Part shown: piece after piece, positions 17,104 to 25,064 of the stretch
How positions within the stretch are numbered: position 1 is the first letter of the stretch
Layout of the letters: every line of letters starts with the position of its first letter
Source of the DNA: Dendrosporobacter quercicolus
GTDB lineage: Bacteria; Bacillota; Negativicutes; DSM-1736; Dendrosporobacteraceae
Direction: 5' to 3'
NCBI RefSeq assembly: GCF_900104455.1
Contig: NZ_FNHB01000001.1
Location: forward strand, 620,001-684,000
DNA: 64,000 nucleotides
Translations under genes and position numbers: made by a program
Notes under the pieces: generated by a model
The model's input: the letters and a program-made list of their open reading frames with translations, nothing else
Database searches by the model: none
What the model was told of the DNA's origin: nothing

Positions 17104-17302
17104 CTTAATATTCCCCCTTATGGCATTCAGGTAATATCTTGGATTTATTATAATCATGAATATTTTGTTTTTTATTAGAAGGCAAAATCCATGCAGTTAA
17201 GCTTGCGGTAAATGCGTCAGCCGGGCTGAAAGCTTTCTTGTTAATTGCCGTATTGAATGAATGGATCAGGTAAACACTACTTTCAGGAAGGGAGGTAATT
17301 TT

Positions 17303-17428
17303 ATGGGCAAAAAGCCATCAAATGATTCAATGGCGCAACAAAAAGCAAAAAAACAAAACGAGGAAAATAAAAATCAAACGAAATTTGGTAATCGGCATAT
17401 GGACGGACCAAATCATCCGTCAACCTGA
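17303..17428 (+). CDS. Small hydrophilic protein, 41 residues
   Basis: ATG at 17303 with GGGAGG upstream, stop TGA at 17426-17428, and an intrinsic terminator starting in the stop codon, so it is a complete single-gene unit. The product starts MGKKPSNDSMAQQKAKKQ and continues Lys/Asn/Gln-rich to DGPNHPST; no hydrophobic segment, no cysteine. Composition resembles minor small acid-soluble spore proteins such as SspN/SspP types, but I see no diagnostic motif, so this is only a suggestion. Confidence 0.6.
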   Translation: MGKKPSNDSMAQQKAKKQNEENKNQTKFGNRHMDGPNHPST

Positions 17429-17456
17429 GAGCAGCACAAGCTGCTCTGTTTTATTT
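17428..17456 (+). terminator. Terminator of the 41-codon gene
   Basis: AGAGCAGC (17428-17435), loop ACAA, GCTGCTCT (17440-17447), then GTTTTATTT. It abuts the stop codon of the gene at 17303. Confidence 0.9.
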
Positions 17457-17908
17457 CCAACGATTTTTCAACACTGCTGCGTTGTCGTTAATCGGCATAC
17501 GTCCCGGTATGCCTCATTCCTCCGCCTTATCTTACGAAAAATCAGCTCGCCATCATCTTGCAGGTACTAGGTGGCAGCAGCACTACTTTCGTTAATTGTG
17601 TCACGAATTCCGGTAAAGTTCATATTATGTAATATAGATACTAATAACCACTTTTTAATTACCACCCATTTAATTAACCTCCCTCTTTTACCTGGCTGGT
17701 CTTAATGATCAGCCAGTTTTAATTTACAGTCCCGGCCGGCCTGTTCCATAGTTGCTTTTTGTTCCTATTTCTCAATTTATTTGTTGCCTGCGTCTCAAAT
17801 AAAAAAACGGCCGGCATAAAAATACCAGCCGGATTGTTGTATCTTATCATTAGTACGCTCCTGCTACCTCCTGCGAAAAAATAAGACAAGTTATGGTTAT
17901 CCCATAGC
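17449..17908. other. Non-coding gap with a second plus-strand hairpin
   Basis: No convincing gene on either strand. At 17692-17716 CTGGCTG pairs with CAGCCAG and is followed by TTTTAATTT, a plausible plus-strand terminator without an obvious gene before it. The stretch 17546-17570 resembles part of the trxA leader near 62821-62870. A 74-codon leftward frame at 17719-17943 overlaps the next gene and lacks a ribosome site. Confidence 0.45.
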
Positions 17909-18553
17909 TTAAGCGCTTCGTCTGTTTTTGCAACCAGCCACAAGCACTATGCTGACCAAGGACCAGTAAACAAGCAATTCAGAGATTTCTTCCAGTATTT
18001 GTGAACAAAAGGCCAGCTCCGGAATCAACTCTTTTTCAAAAACAAGCTGTGAAACCGTTGCGGCGATAATCAATACCAATCCATCGATCGCCGATATGCT
18101 GATTGACCGTTTAAGGTTGCCCGGTTCGAAATTGCGCCACACCCCGGCCAATAGCACAATAATGGCAAGGGTATTGAGCGGATAAACAAAATTTCCGTAC
18201 CAGATCTGGTGAATTGACGGAAATCCGGGGCCATTTGGACCAATGATAACCGGTTCGAAAAACACCCTCCCCCAGCTCAATTCACGCCCAATCATCAGTA
18301 GCCAGATAAGGACGGAGTAACCCCACAGATTACGAATTTTCTTATCATCACGACTTAAATAGGCTGCAAGCAGAGAACATGCCAGACCAAAAGCGAGAAT
18401 AAGGACTTGTATATTTTCTATTGGACCATTTTCCCAGCCCCATCTTGACGGAAGAAACAAACCCAGGGGTAAGCTGCATGCCGCCAATACTATGGTGAAC
18501 CAGGTTGAAGGAAAAAGATCAAAGACGAAAAAACGATTACTTTGCTTTAACAT
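17909..18553 (-). CDS. Integral membrane protein of unknown function
   Basis: 214 residues with about six hydrophobic helices (near 15-33, 47-65, 76-92, 123-140, 152-172, 184-206). A conserved-looking polar patch, IGRELSWGRVFFEP, lies between helices 3 and 4, and a GPNGPGFPSIHQIWYGN loop follows; such Arg/Glu/Trp-rich loops often mark an active site. GAGGG precedes the ATG. No name is offered. It appears to be a single-gene unit. Confidence 0.7.
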   Translation of the reverse strand: MLKQSNRFFVFDLFPSTWFTIVLAACSLPLGLFLPSRWGWENGPIENIQVLILAFGLACSLLAAYLSRDDKKIRNLWGYSVLIWLLMIGRELSWGRVFFEPVIIGPNGPGFPSIHQIWYGNFVYPLNTLAIIVLLAGVWRNFEPGNLKRSISISAIDGLVLIIAATVSQLVFEKELIPELAFCSQILEEISELLVYWSLVSIVLVAGCKNRRSA

Positions 18554-18991
18554 TAAATCACTGCCCTCAACATCAATATAAACGCCGGTTCAAGGAAAAT
18601 AATTAAAAAATCCTTTTGCCGGCCAAATACAACAGCACTATCACGCCGTTTAATAAAAACCACTACTTTATATTTATATATCTTTTATTATTCACCATTT
18701 CTGTCCTAACCCCTTTCACCTTTCATTGAAAACTATCGTAATATTCTATTTCTTGAACTTACTGTGTACAGCATAAAAATCAATTCCAAGCAGCACGCGC
18801 TAAAGGTCGCTCCAGCCAATGAAAATCATTTACTATATTACCGGTTAAACCTTAGATTTAAGTTGGAGCCGAAGCAACAAAAAATTCGAACCCGCGTTTG
18901 CCGCCAGCCCGAACTAAATTGATAAAACAATATTGAATTATTGCCAAGGCTGCGGCCTGGAAAGCGGCCGGAATGTTTGACTATCAATCTA
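18554..18991. other. Gap without a recognisable gene
   Basis: About 440 AT-rich bases between the membrane protein and the Spo0E-like gene. A 61-codon leftward frame at 18838-19023 overlaps the real Spo0E-like gene in another frame and has no ribosome site. I see no strong hairpin or promoter. Confidence 0.4.
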
Positions 18992-19147
18992 CTAACGCTG
19001 CGTACTGCATCTTCTATACTCATCCATCTTTTCCCGGAAATCCTGGCTGACCCGGATTGCTTCAGGAGAGCCGATTCCCTTTTTACTCACAACATCATGC
19101 AGTTCCAGCTGCAGTTTTTCAACTTCCTTCCATATATCTGTACACAT
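18992..19147 (-). CDS. Spo0E-like aspartyl-phosphate phosphatase, 51 residues
   Basis: Start at the ATG at 19147, six bases after AAGGAGG; an in-frame ATG at 19153 abuts the ribosome site and is less likely. The protein has the two-helix Spo0E layout: WKEVEKLQLELHDVVSKKG, a short turn with GSPEAIRV, and the signature SQDFREKMDEY, equivalent to the S-Q-E-L-D motif that contacts the phospho-aspartate. Such proteins dephosphorylate Spo0A~P and hold back sporulation. An extended -10 promoter (TGCTATAAT, near 19183-19188) precedes it. Function is inferred from the motif and from the spore genes elsewhere in the window. Confidence 0.8.
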   Translation of the reverse strand: MCTDIWKEVEKLQLELHDVVSKKGIGSPEAIRVSQDFREKMDEYRRCSTQR

Positions 19148-19518
19148 ATTCATCCTCCTTAACAATCTCATATTTATGAGAAATTATAGCACAATGCTTT
19201 TGTAAAACCAGCACATTTCCTAGCATCGGCCCGTAATTATTTATCGACAAATTGTTTCAATAATCAGCAGTTTCCGCTGGCCTCTATTCTTTTATCCGTA
19301 CAGCTAATAAGAAAAGCCTGCAAACAAATCTTTTCGCTAATTTTTCCAAACAGTCTCTCAGTTACTGTCAGAAACCTGTCTTTTTCGAGTACAGATAGTC
19401 TAAAAAGCAAAAAAGTCCTGACTCCCTCTCTCCTTTTTAGCAAAACCTTCCTTTATTTATGAATAAAAACAGTAAAATTAACCAATATTAATCGTATCAA
19501 TTGGAAAGGAGCTTCATT

Positions 19519-19719
19519 ATGGATAAATTTGCCTTGGTTTTAGTAATTGTAGGCGCACTTAACTGGCTATTGGTAGGATTATTTCAATTCGACTTGGTAG
19601 CAAGCATTTTTGGTGGACAACAATCAATACTTAGCCGTGCTGTCTATATTTTAGTGGGCCTGTCCGGTATCTGGTGCCTTAAGCTACTGACCAGTAATCC
19701 TGCTAGAGCAAATTCTTAA
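19519..19719 (+). CDS. DUF378 family small membrane protein
   Basis: 66 residues from the ATG at 19519 (GGAAAGGAG upstream). Two transmembrane helices: FALVLVIVGALNWLLVGLF and a second around YILVGLSGIWCLKLL, joined by a loop with DLVASIFGG. This is the DUF378 pattern (G-A-L-N-W-L at the first helix). The function of the family is not known. A sequence resembling a sigma-G promoter (TGAATA, 17 bases, CAATATTA) lies at 19460-19490. A repeated-type terminator hairpin follows at 19737-19784. Confidence 0.85.
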   Translation: MDKFALVLVIVGALNWLLVGLFQFDLVASIFGGQQSILSRAVYILVGLSGIWCLKLLTSNPARANS

Positions 19720-19736
19720 CAGAAAACGCAACGAAC

Positions 19737-19784
19737 AAAAGGAGTGTCTCAGAGTGCAAAAGCATTTAAAGACACTCCTTTTTA
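19737..19784 (+). terminator. Terminator of the DUF378 gene, member of the repeated hairpin family
   Basis: GGAGTGTCTC (19741 onward) pairs with AGACACTCC ending at 19778; the inner TGC/GCA closes an AAAA loop. A-run before and TTTTT after make it usable in both directions. Confidence 0.88.
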
Positions 19785-19917
19785 GTCCAATCTGCAATAT
19801 AGCAAGAGACATTGTCTCTTCAATTATGCACTTATCGCCAAGATTACTGTTTTTTTACTAAAGGCTTATGGCCAGTTCGTTTTTTATATTTTATAAATGA
19901 TAAAAATATGGTAATTA

Positions 19918-19971
19918 TTGACTTACCAATTACCCCAATATATAATTATGACATTATATATTGGGGTAATT
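19918..19971 (+). promoter_or_regulatory. Consensus sigma-A promoter overlapped by a 19-bp perfect inverted repeat
   Basis: TTGACT (19918-19923), a 17-base spacer and TATAAT (19941-19946) point rightward to the AraC-family gene. A perfect inverted repeat, arms 19928-19946 and 19953-19971 with a 6-base loop, covers the spacer, the -10 and the expected start site. This is the placing expected of an operator, probably for autoregulation or for another repressor. As RNA it would mostly fall upstream of the transcript start. Confidence 0.8.
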
Positions 19972-20058
19972 TTATATTGCCAGTCCTGCCGCCATTACAA
20001 TTCAAAGTACTTAATATGAGATACCAATCTTGCAGTTACTTTATTGAAAGGAGCAGAA

Positions 20059-20829
20059 ATGAAACAGCCGAACATTCCCTATTTAGAGAACATTTGCTTT
20101 GAAAACACTATCCATAAGCATGTGCATAATTTCGGTCATCTAATTTTGCCACTGCAAGGTACTTTAAATTTACAAACCGACCGCCAATCTATGATTGTGG
20201 ATTTAAAGCATATTCTGTTTTTGCCTCCTAAATATGAACATAGTTACTTTTCCCAGGATAGAAACAAATTTTTAGTATTTTTTATTCCAGCATTTATTGC
20301 TGAAAGTTGCTCAAATGAAGTAAAATTTCTGGATTTTGATGCACAATGGCAGGCGTTACGGTTCTTAATGCTCAATGAATATCAAAATCCAACAACAAAT
20401 ACTACAGCGATCAAGCAGTTACTCTACTATTCGTTTCACTTAATACAGCGGGGTCACGAATTTGCATCCCTTCGTTATCTCCGCGAAAACTATCATTCGC
20501 GCATATCGCTCAAAATATTAGCTCAGTTAGAACATTATGAGGCCAACTATTATAGTCAGTGGTTTGAAAAAAAGATGGGAATCAATGTGCAAACATTTCT
20601 TCATAACTTGAGATTAGCAGAAGCCAAACGCCTGCTAACAGAAACAAATTTTTCCATTCTGGATATTGCTCAACAAGTTGGCTATGAGTATCAAGCATCC
20701 TTAACAAGATTATTTAAGCAATACGAAGGAACAACACCGCAAAAATATCGAAAAAAATTCAAAGAACAAGGAAAAAAAACTTTTATATCGCTAAGAATTA
20801 GTTCTTTGATCGTGTTTATAATTGAGTAA
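20059..20829 (+). CDS. AraC-family transcriptional regulator of the AT-rich cluster
   Basis: 256 residues from the ATG at 20059, with AAAGGAG (20047-20053) upstream. The N-terminal half resembles a cupin-type sensor (HVHNFGHLILPLQG, ILFLPPKYEH). The C-terminal ~100 residues form the double helix-turn-helix (SRISLKILAQLEH; FSILDIAQQVGYEYQASLTRLFKQYEG; TPQKYRKKF). It probably senses a small ligand and controls the MFS/radical-SAM/aminotransferase genes downstream. Base composition is much richer in AT than the flanking DNA. A terminator overlaps its stop codon. Confidence 0.9.
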   Translation: MKQPNIPYLENICFENTIHKHVHNFGHLILPLQGTLNLQTDRQSMIVDLKHILFLPPKYEHSYFSQDRNKFLVFFIPAFIAESCSNEVKFLDFDAQWQALRFLMLNEYQNPTTNTTAIKQLLYYSFHLIQRGHEFASLRYLRENYHSRISLKILAQLEHYEANYYSQWFEKKMGINVQTFLHNLRLAEAKRLLTETNFSILDIAQQVGYEYQASLTRLFKQYEGTTPQKYRKKFKEQGKKTFISLRISSLIVFIIE

Positions 20830-20853
20830 GGCTAACTATGCCTTACTTTTTTA
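20825..20853 (+). terminator. Intrinsic terminator or attenuator between the regulator and the MFS gene
   Basis: AGTAAGGC (20825-20832), 7-base loop, GCCTTACT (20840-20847), then TTTTTT. It includes the AraC stop codon. Only 25 bases separate it from the MFS start codon, so there is no room for another promoter; readthrough control is likely. Confidence 0.85.
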
Positions 20854-20877
20854 TTTGTTAATTTAGGAGGAGTAAAT

Positions 20878-22071
20878 ATGTCTACACATCGTCAGTTAAT
20901 CGTTTTAAGTTTTTCGGCTTTTGTACTTATGCTCGGTGATGGTATGGTTCTTGCTTTATTACCACAAACAGTCATATCCTTATCGAATACGGTTTCTTTC
21001 GTTTGGTATTTAGCGGCAACTTATGCTTTTGCTCAAGTGGTTGCACAACTTCCCATAGGATTACTTGCTGATCGTCACGGGAATAAGCCTTTTTTATTTA
21101 TGGGATACGTCCTCAGCGTTGTTGCGGGGTTATTGTTCTTCTTCACCACCAATGTAAATTTAATATTTTTAGGAAGAATACTTCAAGGAATAGGTGAAGC
21201 ACCAATTCTAGGTTTGGCGCCTGCCGCATTATCTATACGGTACGCCGGTCATAAAGGAAAAGCAATTGGAGTATATAATGCCTCGATTTATTTGGGTATG
21301 ACTACTGGTCCTCTTTTACGGATGACATTGTTTCAAAAATGGTCAGATAAACAAATATTCTTGCTGTATGCTGTCTTATGCGCACTTGGCGTTATACTAA
21401 TTTCTTGTTTCATGGAAAATATCCGTAAACCACATAAACAAAATACACGATCACAAACAGTAGCTCTTAAGAATTTTTTCGTTTTAATGAAAAGCCCACA
21501 GATTTTAGTCGTATGCCTTGGCATCACATTATATGGGGCTGGATTTGGGATATTCATGACAATCATTCCAGCGTTTTTACTAACTGAACAAAAATATGAT
21601 CAATCCTATATAAACGCTTTCTTCTCATTGTTTTATATTGCGATCAGTACAGCACAAATCATCATTGGTTGGTTATCTGATCGATTAGGAAGAGAAATTT
21701 TTATGGTTACCGGCATGTTAATTGCGTCATTTGGTTTATTGCTATTTTTAAATTATGAATATTTCACACTTATTTTAGTTTTATGCTTTTCCAGTTTCGG
21801 CTTAGGGACTTACTATTTATCATCTATGGCGTTTCTTAATGAGAAGGTTACAGAAAACCACAAAGGAACAATTAGTGCAATCTTCTATTTGCTTTGGGGA
21901 TTAGGCATGTTTTGGGGCCCGTTACTATTAACCAATTATATCCAAAATACTAACTATTTATTAGGGTTTTCTCTATTCTCTCAAATACTATTGCTGCAAG
22001 CCGTTTTACTCATTATTTCTAAACTGTATTACAAAAATAACAACCCAATTAACAATAGCTTTCATACTTAA
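20878..22071 (+). CDS. Major facilitator superfamily exporter
   Basis: 397 residues with about 12 transmembrane helices. The MFS loop 2-3 signature appears as GLLADRHGNKPFLFMG (~62-77) and its second-half counterpart as GWLSDRLGREIFMVTG. The region RILQGIGEAPILGLAPA fits motif C-like exporters. GGAGGAG precedes the ATG. It is the first gene after the regulator and precedes the radical SAM and aminotransferase genes, so export of a product of these enzymes, or uptake of their substrate, is the likely job. The substrate is unknown. Confidence 0.88.
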   Translation: MSTHRQLIVLSFSAFVLMLGDGMVLALLPQTVISLSNTVSFVWYLAATYAFAQVVAQLPIGLLADRHGNKPFLFMGYVLSVVAGLLFFFTTNVNLIFLGRILQGIGEAPILGLAPAALSIRYAGHKGKAIGVYNASIYLGMTTGPLLRMTLFQKWSDKQIFLLYAVLCALGVILISCFMENIRKPHKQNTRSQTVALKNFFVLMKSPQILVVCLGITLYGAGFGIFMTIIPAFLLTEQKYDQSYINAFFSLFYIAISTAQIIIGWLSDRLGREIFMVTGMLIASFGLLLFLNYEYFTLILVLCFSSFGLGTYYLSSMAFLNEKVTENHKGTISAIFYLLWGLGMFWGPLLLTNYIQNTNYLLGFSLFSQILLLQAVLLIISKLYYKNNNPINNSFHT

Positions 22072-22171
22072 TTTAAGGATAAAGTGGATAAAAAAATATT
22101 ATTTTATGATAAATCTGCTCCCTGAAAGTTTGTTATATTTAGTATAATTAAAATTTAAAGGAGGATTTACA

Positions 22172-23202
22172 ATGGCTCATAAGCATTTTCCTGGTTCCGC
22201 ATGGGTATATAACAAGCAAGAAATCGAAGAAGCTAGAAAAAACGGTAAATTATTAAATTGCGATATTGAAGTATCGCGTAAATGTAATTTGAGATGTATT
22301 TTTGTTACTCTGAATCAGGAAATCAATTAAAAGATGAAATGAGTTTTCATGAAATCAAAAGAGTTGTTCAAGATGTTGCCAATCTTGGAGGAAGAACAAT
22401 TACCTTAACTGGTGGCGAACCAACTATTTATCCGTATTTTTTTGAATTATCAGAATATATTAATCAACTAGGTATGAAAACATTATGTTTTACTAATGGA
22501 ACTTGCATTACTCCAGAAATCGCAAAAAAAATGTTTGAATTAAATGTACATCCTTGTGTTAGTCTTGAATCTGCAAATGCTTGTGTGCATGATGAAATGG
22601 TTGGCTGTATTGGAGCCTTTGAAAAGACAATCGGCGGTATAGATAATTTAATTACAGTGGGTTATACTGATAAAATTCCGCTTACAACTAACTCCGTAAT
22701 AACCAGTAAAAATTATGCATATTTACCTGAATTGTGGGATTATGTTAAGAGCAGGAATATAGACCCTTTCTTTTTAAGATTAATTTCATCTGGAAGAAGT
22801 AGAGAACATGATGAATTGTATGTTTCAAAGGAAGAAATTGAGCAATTGGCGGGAAAAATTGTAAAGCTGAAAAATCATGATTTAGCTATATGTTTGCCAT
22901 CAATGAGTGAAGAAGGATGTGTAAAACACTTTTTCAGTTGTCATATTGATACACAAGGATATGTACAACTCTGTTCAGGCGTAAATATACACTGTGGTAA
23001 TATTCGACAAAAAAGCCTGTCAACTATAATTCAGGAATCCCCTCTTATAAGTCTGATGCGTAATATAGATAAAAATATTCAAGGTGAATGTAAAGAATGT
23101 ACCTATCATGAAAAATGCTACGGTTGCAGAGGAGTAACTTATGCACAAACAGGAGATTTAGTTGCTTTTGACCCTCTTTGCTGGCATAAAAATGTTAGCT
23201 AA
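22172..23202 (+). pseudogene. Radical SAM/SPASM enzyme split by a one-base frameshift in the cluster motif
   Basis: The first frame starts at ATG 22172 (AAAGGAGG upstream) and runs MAHKHFPGSAWVYNKQ to CNLRCIFV, then meets a stop at 22328. The second frame (22294-23202) continues MYFCYSESGNQ. A -1 shift in the T5 run at 22299-22303 gives CNLRCIFCYSE, the exact C-x3-C-x2-C motif. The restored enzyme is ~343 residues: TLTGGEPTIYP for SAM binding and a C-terminal SPASM domain with seven or more cysteines (CSGVNIHCGN, CKECTYHEKCYGC) for auxiliary clusters. It may be a real mutation, a homopolymer sequencing error, or a slippage site. Substrate unknown; SPASM enzymes modify peptides or small molecules. 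Confidence 0.85.
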
Positions 23203-23217
23203 ATAACATTTTTATGC
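23184..23217 (+). other. 14-bp perfect hairpin at the end of the radical SAM gene
   Basis: GCATAAAAATGTTA and its complement enclose a 6-base loop; the stop codon of the radical SAM gene lies in the loop and right arm. There is no T-tract after it. It may stabilise the 3' end or tune passage into the aminotransferase gene 36 bases later. Confidence 0.65.
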
Positions 23218-23252
23218 AGTTCTCAAGTCCTTTGTATGAAAGGATCGATGAC

Positions 23253-24602
23253 ATGGCTGTTACAAACTTATTGAAAAATTTAAATAAATATATGCTAACT
23301 GATGGCTTTCCGTTACTTATGGATTTAGATAAAAGCAGAGGAAATATTATTTACGATACTGTTTCTCATACAGAATACATTGATTTCTTCACAGGTTTTG
23401 CTTCTATCCCCATTTCATACAATCATCCTAAGATGAATAATCAAAACTTTATACAAGAAATAGGGAAATATGCATTAGTGAAAGTTACTAACTCTGATAT
23501 TTATACAAAGCAATTCATTGAGACCGTTTTAGCGTTTAAAGAATTTGCTGTACCAGCATATTTAAAATATATATTTTTTATTGATGGGGGAGCTTTAGCA
23601 GTTGAGAATGCGTTAAAAGCCGCTTTCGATTGGAAATTAAAGAAAAATATTGGAAAGCATTGTATTAAGCCCGATAAATTAAAAATTATCCACTTCAAAG
23701 AAGCTTTTCATGGCCGCTCAGGATATACATTATCATTGACAAATACTACCCCAATTAAAGTTGCTGGATTTCCGAAATTTAATTGGCCGCGAATAAATAA
23801 TCCAAAAGTTAAGTTTCCGATTGAGGAAAATATTCTTTCTATAAAGTTAGAAGAAGATAAAGCACTACAGAAAATTAAAATGATTTTAGAGACAAACGCT
23901 AAAGAAATTGCAGCTATAATTATTGAGCCAATACAAGGCGAGGGGGGAGACAATCATTTTAGAAAAGAATTTTTACAAAATTTACAGGAACTTGCATTTA
24001 GAAATGATGTGTTGTTCATTATTGATGAAGTTCAAACCGGGATGTGTATGACTGGAGAAATATGGGCGCATCAACATTTTAACTTAACTCCAGACATTGT
24101 ATGTTTTGGTAAGAAGACACAAGTTTGCGGCATTTTAGCTGGTAAACGACTAGATGAAGTAGAAAATCATGTTTTCAAATTATCAAGCCGGATTAATTCA
24201 ACTTGGGGTGGAAATATTGTCGATTTTATTAGATTAAAACAATATATTAAAATCATCAAGGAAGAAAATTTATTACTAAATGCCAAAATACAAGGGAACT
24301 ATCTACTAGAAAAATTATATTATTTACAAAAATTATTTCCATCGCTCATATCGAATGTTCGCGGCTTAGGATTATTTGTAGCTTTAGATTTGCCAAATCA
24401 AATAATTAGAGATACCATTTTAAAAATGCTTTTTAATAAAAAAGTAATTTTTATTGGATGTGGACAAAATTCTATTCGTTTTCGGCCAATACTTGATGTA
24501 ACAAGAGAGCAAATTGACATAGTAACGCATAAATGGCATGAAGTCCTACTGGAATTTAGTAATAAGAGCATCACGTTGCCCAAAAAAGTATATAGCAAAT
24601 AA
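23253..24602 (+). CDS. lat: L-lysine 6-aminotransferase-like class III aminotransferase
   Basis: 449 residues from the ATG at 23253 (AAAGG upstream); an in-frame ATG at 23214 would overlap the hairpin and has no ribosome site. This is a PLP fold-type I enzyme: GGALAVENALKAA, EAFHGRSGYTLSLTN, IIEPIQGEGGD, DEVQTGMCMTGE, and CFGKKTQVCGILAG with the PLP lysine. That last motif and RINSTWGGN match lysine 6-transaminases of actinomycetes, which convert lysine to piperideine-6-carboxylate. It ends the AraC/MFS/radical SAM cluster. The exact substrate is inferred from motif likeness and could be another diamine or omega-amino acid. Confidence 0.8.
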   Translation: MAVTNLLKNLNKYMLTDGFPLLMDLDKSRGNIIYDTVSHTEYIDFFTGFASIPISYNHPKMNNQNFIQEIGKYALVKVTNSDIYTKQFIETVLAFKEFAVPAYLKYIFFIDGGALAVENALKAAFDWKLKKNIGKHCIKPDKLKIIHFKEAFHGRSGYTLSLTNTTPIKVAGFPKFNWPRINNPKVKFPIEENILSIKLEEDKALQKIKMILETNAKEIAAIIIEPIQGEGGDNHFRKEFLQNLQELAFRNDVLFIIDEVQTGMCMTGEIWAHQHFNLTPDIVCFGKKTQVCGILAGKRLDEVENHVFKLSSRINSTWGGNIVDFIRLKQYIKIIKEENLLLNAKIQGNYLLEKLYYLQKLFPSLISNVRGLGLFVALDLPNQIIRDTILKMLFNKKVIFIGCGQNSIRFRPILDVTREQIDIVTHKWHEVLLEFSNKSITLPKKVYSK

Positions 24603-24734
24603 TCTCCTTCTCCTTTAATGTAAAACGGAAGAATCCATCTAGATTTCAAGTAATCTCAGAGCCCCTGAATGAACAGCTCCAGAACAAACGTACAGAAACA
24701 AGAAAGCCAAAGGTTGAATATCCAATAAATCATA

Positions 24735-24773
24735 CAAACTGGCATCGCTATTCATATGTCAGTTTGTTTTTTT
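24735..24773 (+). terminator. Terminator closing the AT-rich cluster
   Basis: CAAACTG-GCAT (from 24735) pairs with the complement ending CAGTTTG (24760-24766), with a seven-T run after it. It lies 130 bases past the aminotransferase stop. Confidence 0.88.
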
Positions 24774-24946
24774 AGCAAAACATGGAGGGTGTACAAAAAT
24801 CAAGCTGCCGGTATCTATTTCGAACATTCGTTTGTATCGGACATTGCCGATACCGCCAACATTAGTTACAATAATGAAAGAATGCTAACTCACCCCCTGA
24901 TTAGGCTCATTTACTAAAAAATATAAATTTAAGGAGGCTGCGCCAA
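24774..24946 (+). other. Gap with a possible gene fragment
   Basis: Between the terminator and the NUDIX fragment. A frame ending with TAA near 24916 reads AAGIYFEHSFVSDIADTA and continues with NISYNNERMLTHPL; it has the feel of coding DNA but no start codon or ribosome site in frame. Probably the tail of a truncated gene. Confidence 0.3.
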
Positions 24947-25060
24947 ATGTCAATCGTAGATTTTCATAGTTAAACCAAATCGATGATTTCTTATTAACCT
25001 ATGCGGTTATTGTCAGTCAATATCAGAACAAGTGGCTTATTACAAACACAGGCAGCGTAC
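24947..25060 (+). pseudogene. Truncated NUDIX-hydrolase-like gene, cut by the IS element
   Basis: AAGGAGG (24931-24937) precedes ATG 24947. After MSIVDFH one base is missing; in the next frame the text continues LNQIDDFLLTYAVIVSQYQN and KWLITNT, the first strand of a NUDIX domain. The G-x5-E-x7-REUxEE-x-G-U box is not reached: homology stops at the G8 run at 25066-25073, where the IS3-type sequence begins. The missing part does not reappear on the other side of the IS. Family assignment rests on about 30 residues. Confidence 0.45.
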
Positions 25061-25064
25061 GACA

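Noticed and set aside
17322-17570. An 82-codon frame across the small 41-codon gene
   Set aside because: It overlaps the better frame (17303-17428), which has a proper ribosome site and terminator, and it runs through that terminator.
18838-19023. A 61-codon leftward frame next to the Spo0E-like gene
   Set aside because: It overlaps the Spo0E-like gene out of frame and lacks a ribosome site.
19812-20102. A 96-codon frame across the AraC promoter
   Set aside because: It spans the promoter and palindrome and overlaps the start of the AraC gene; no ribosome site.
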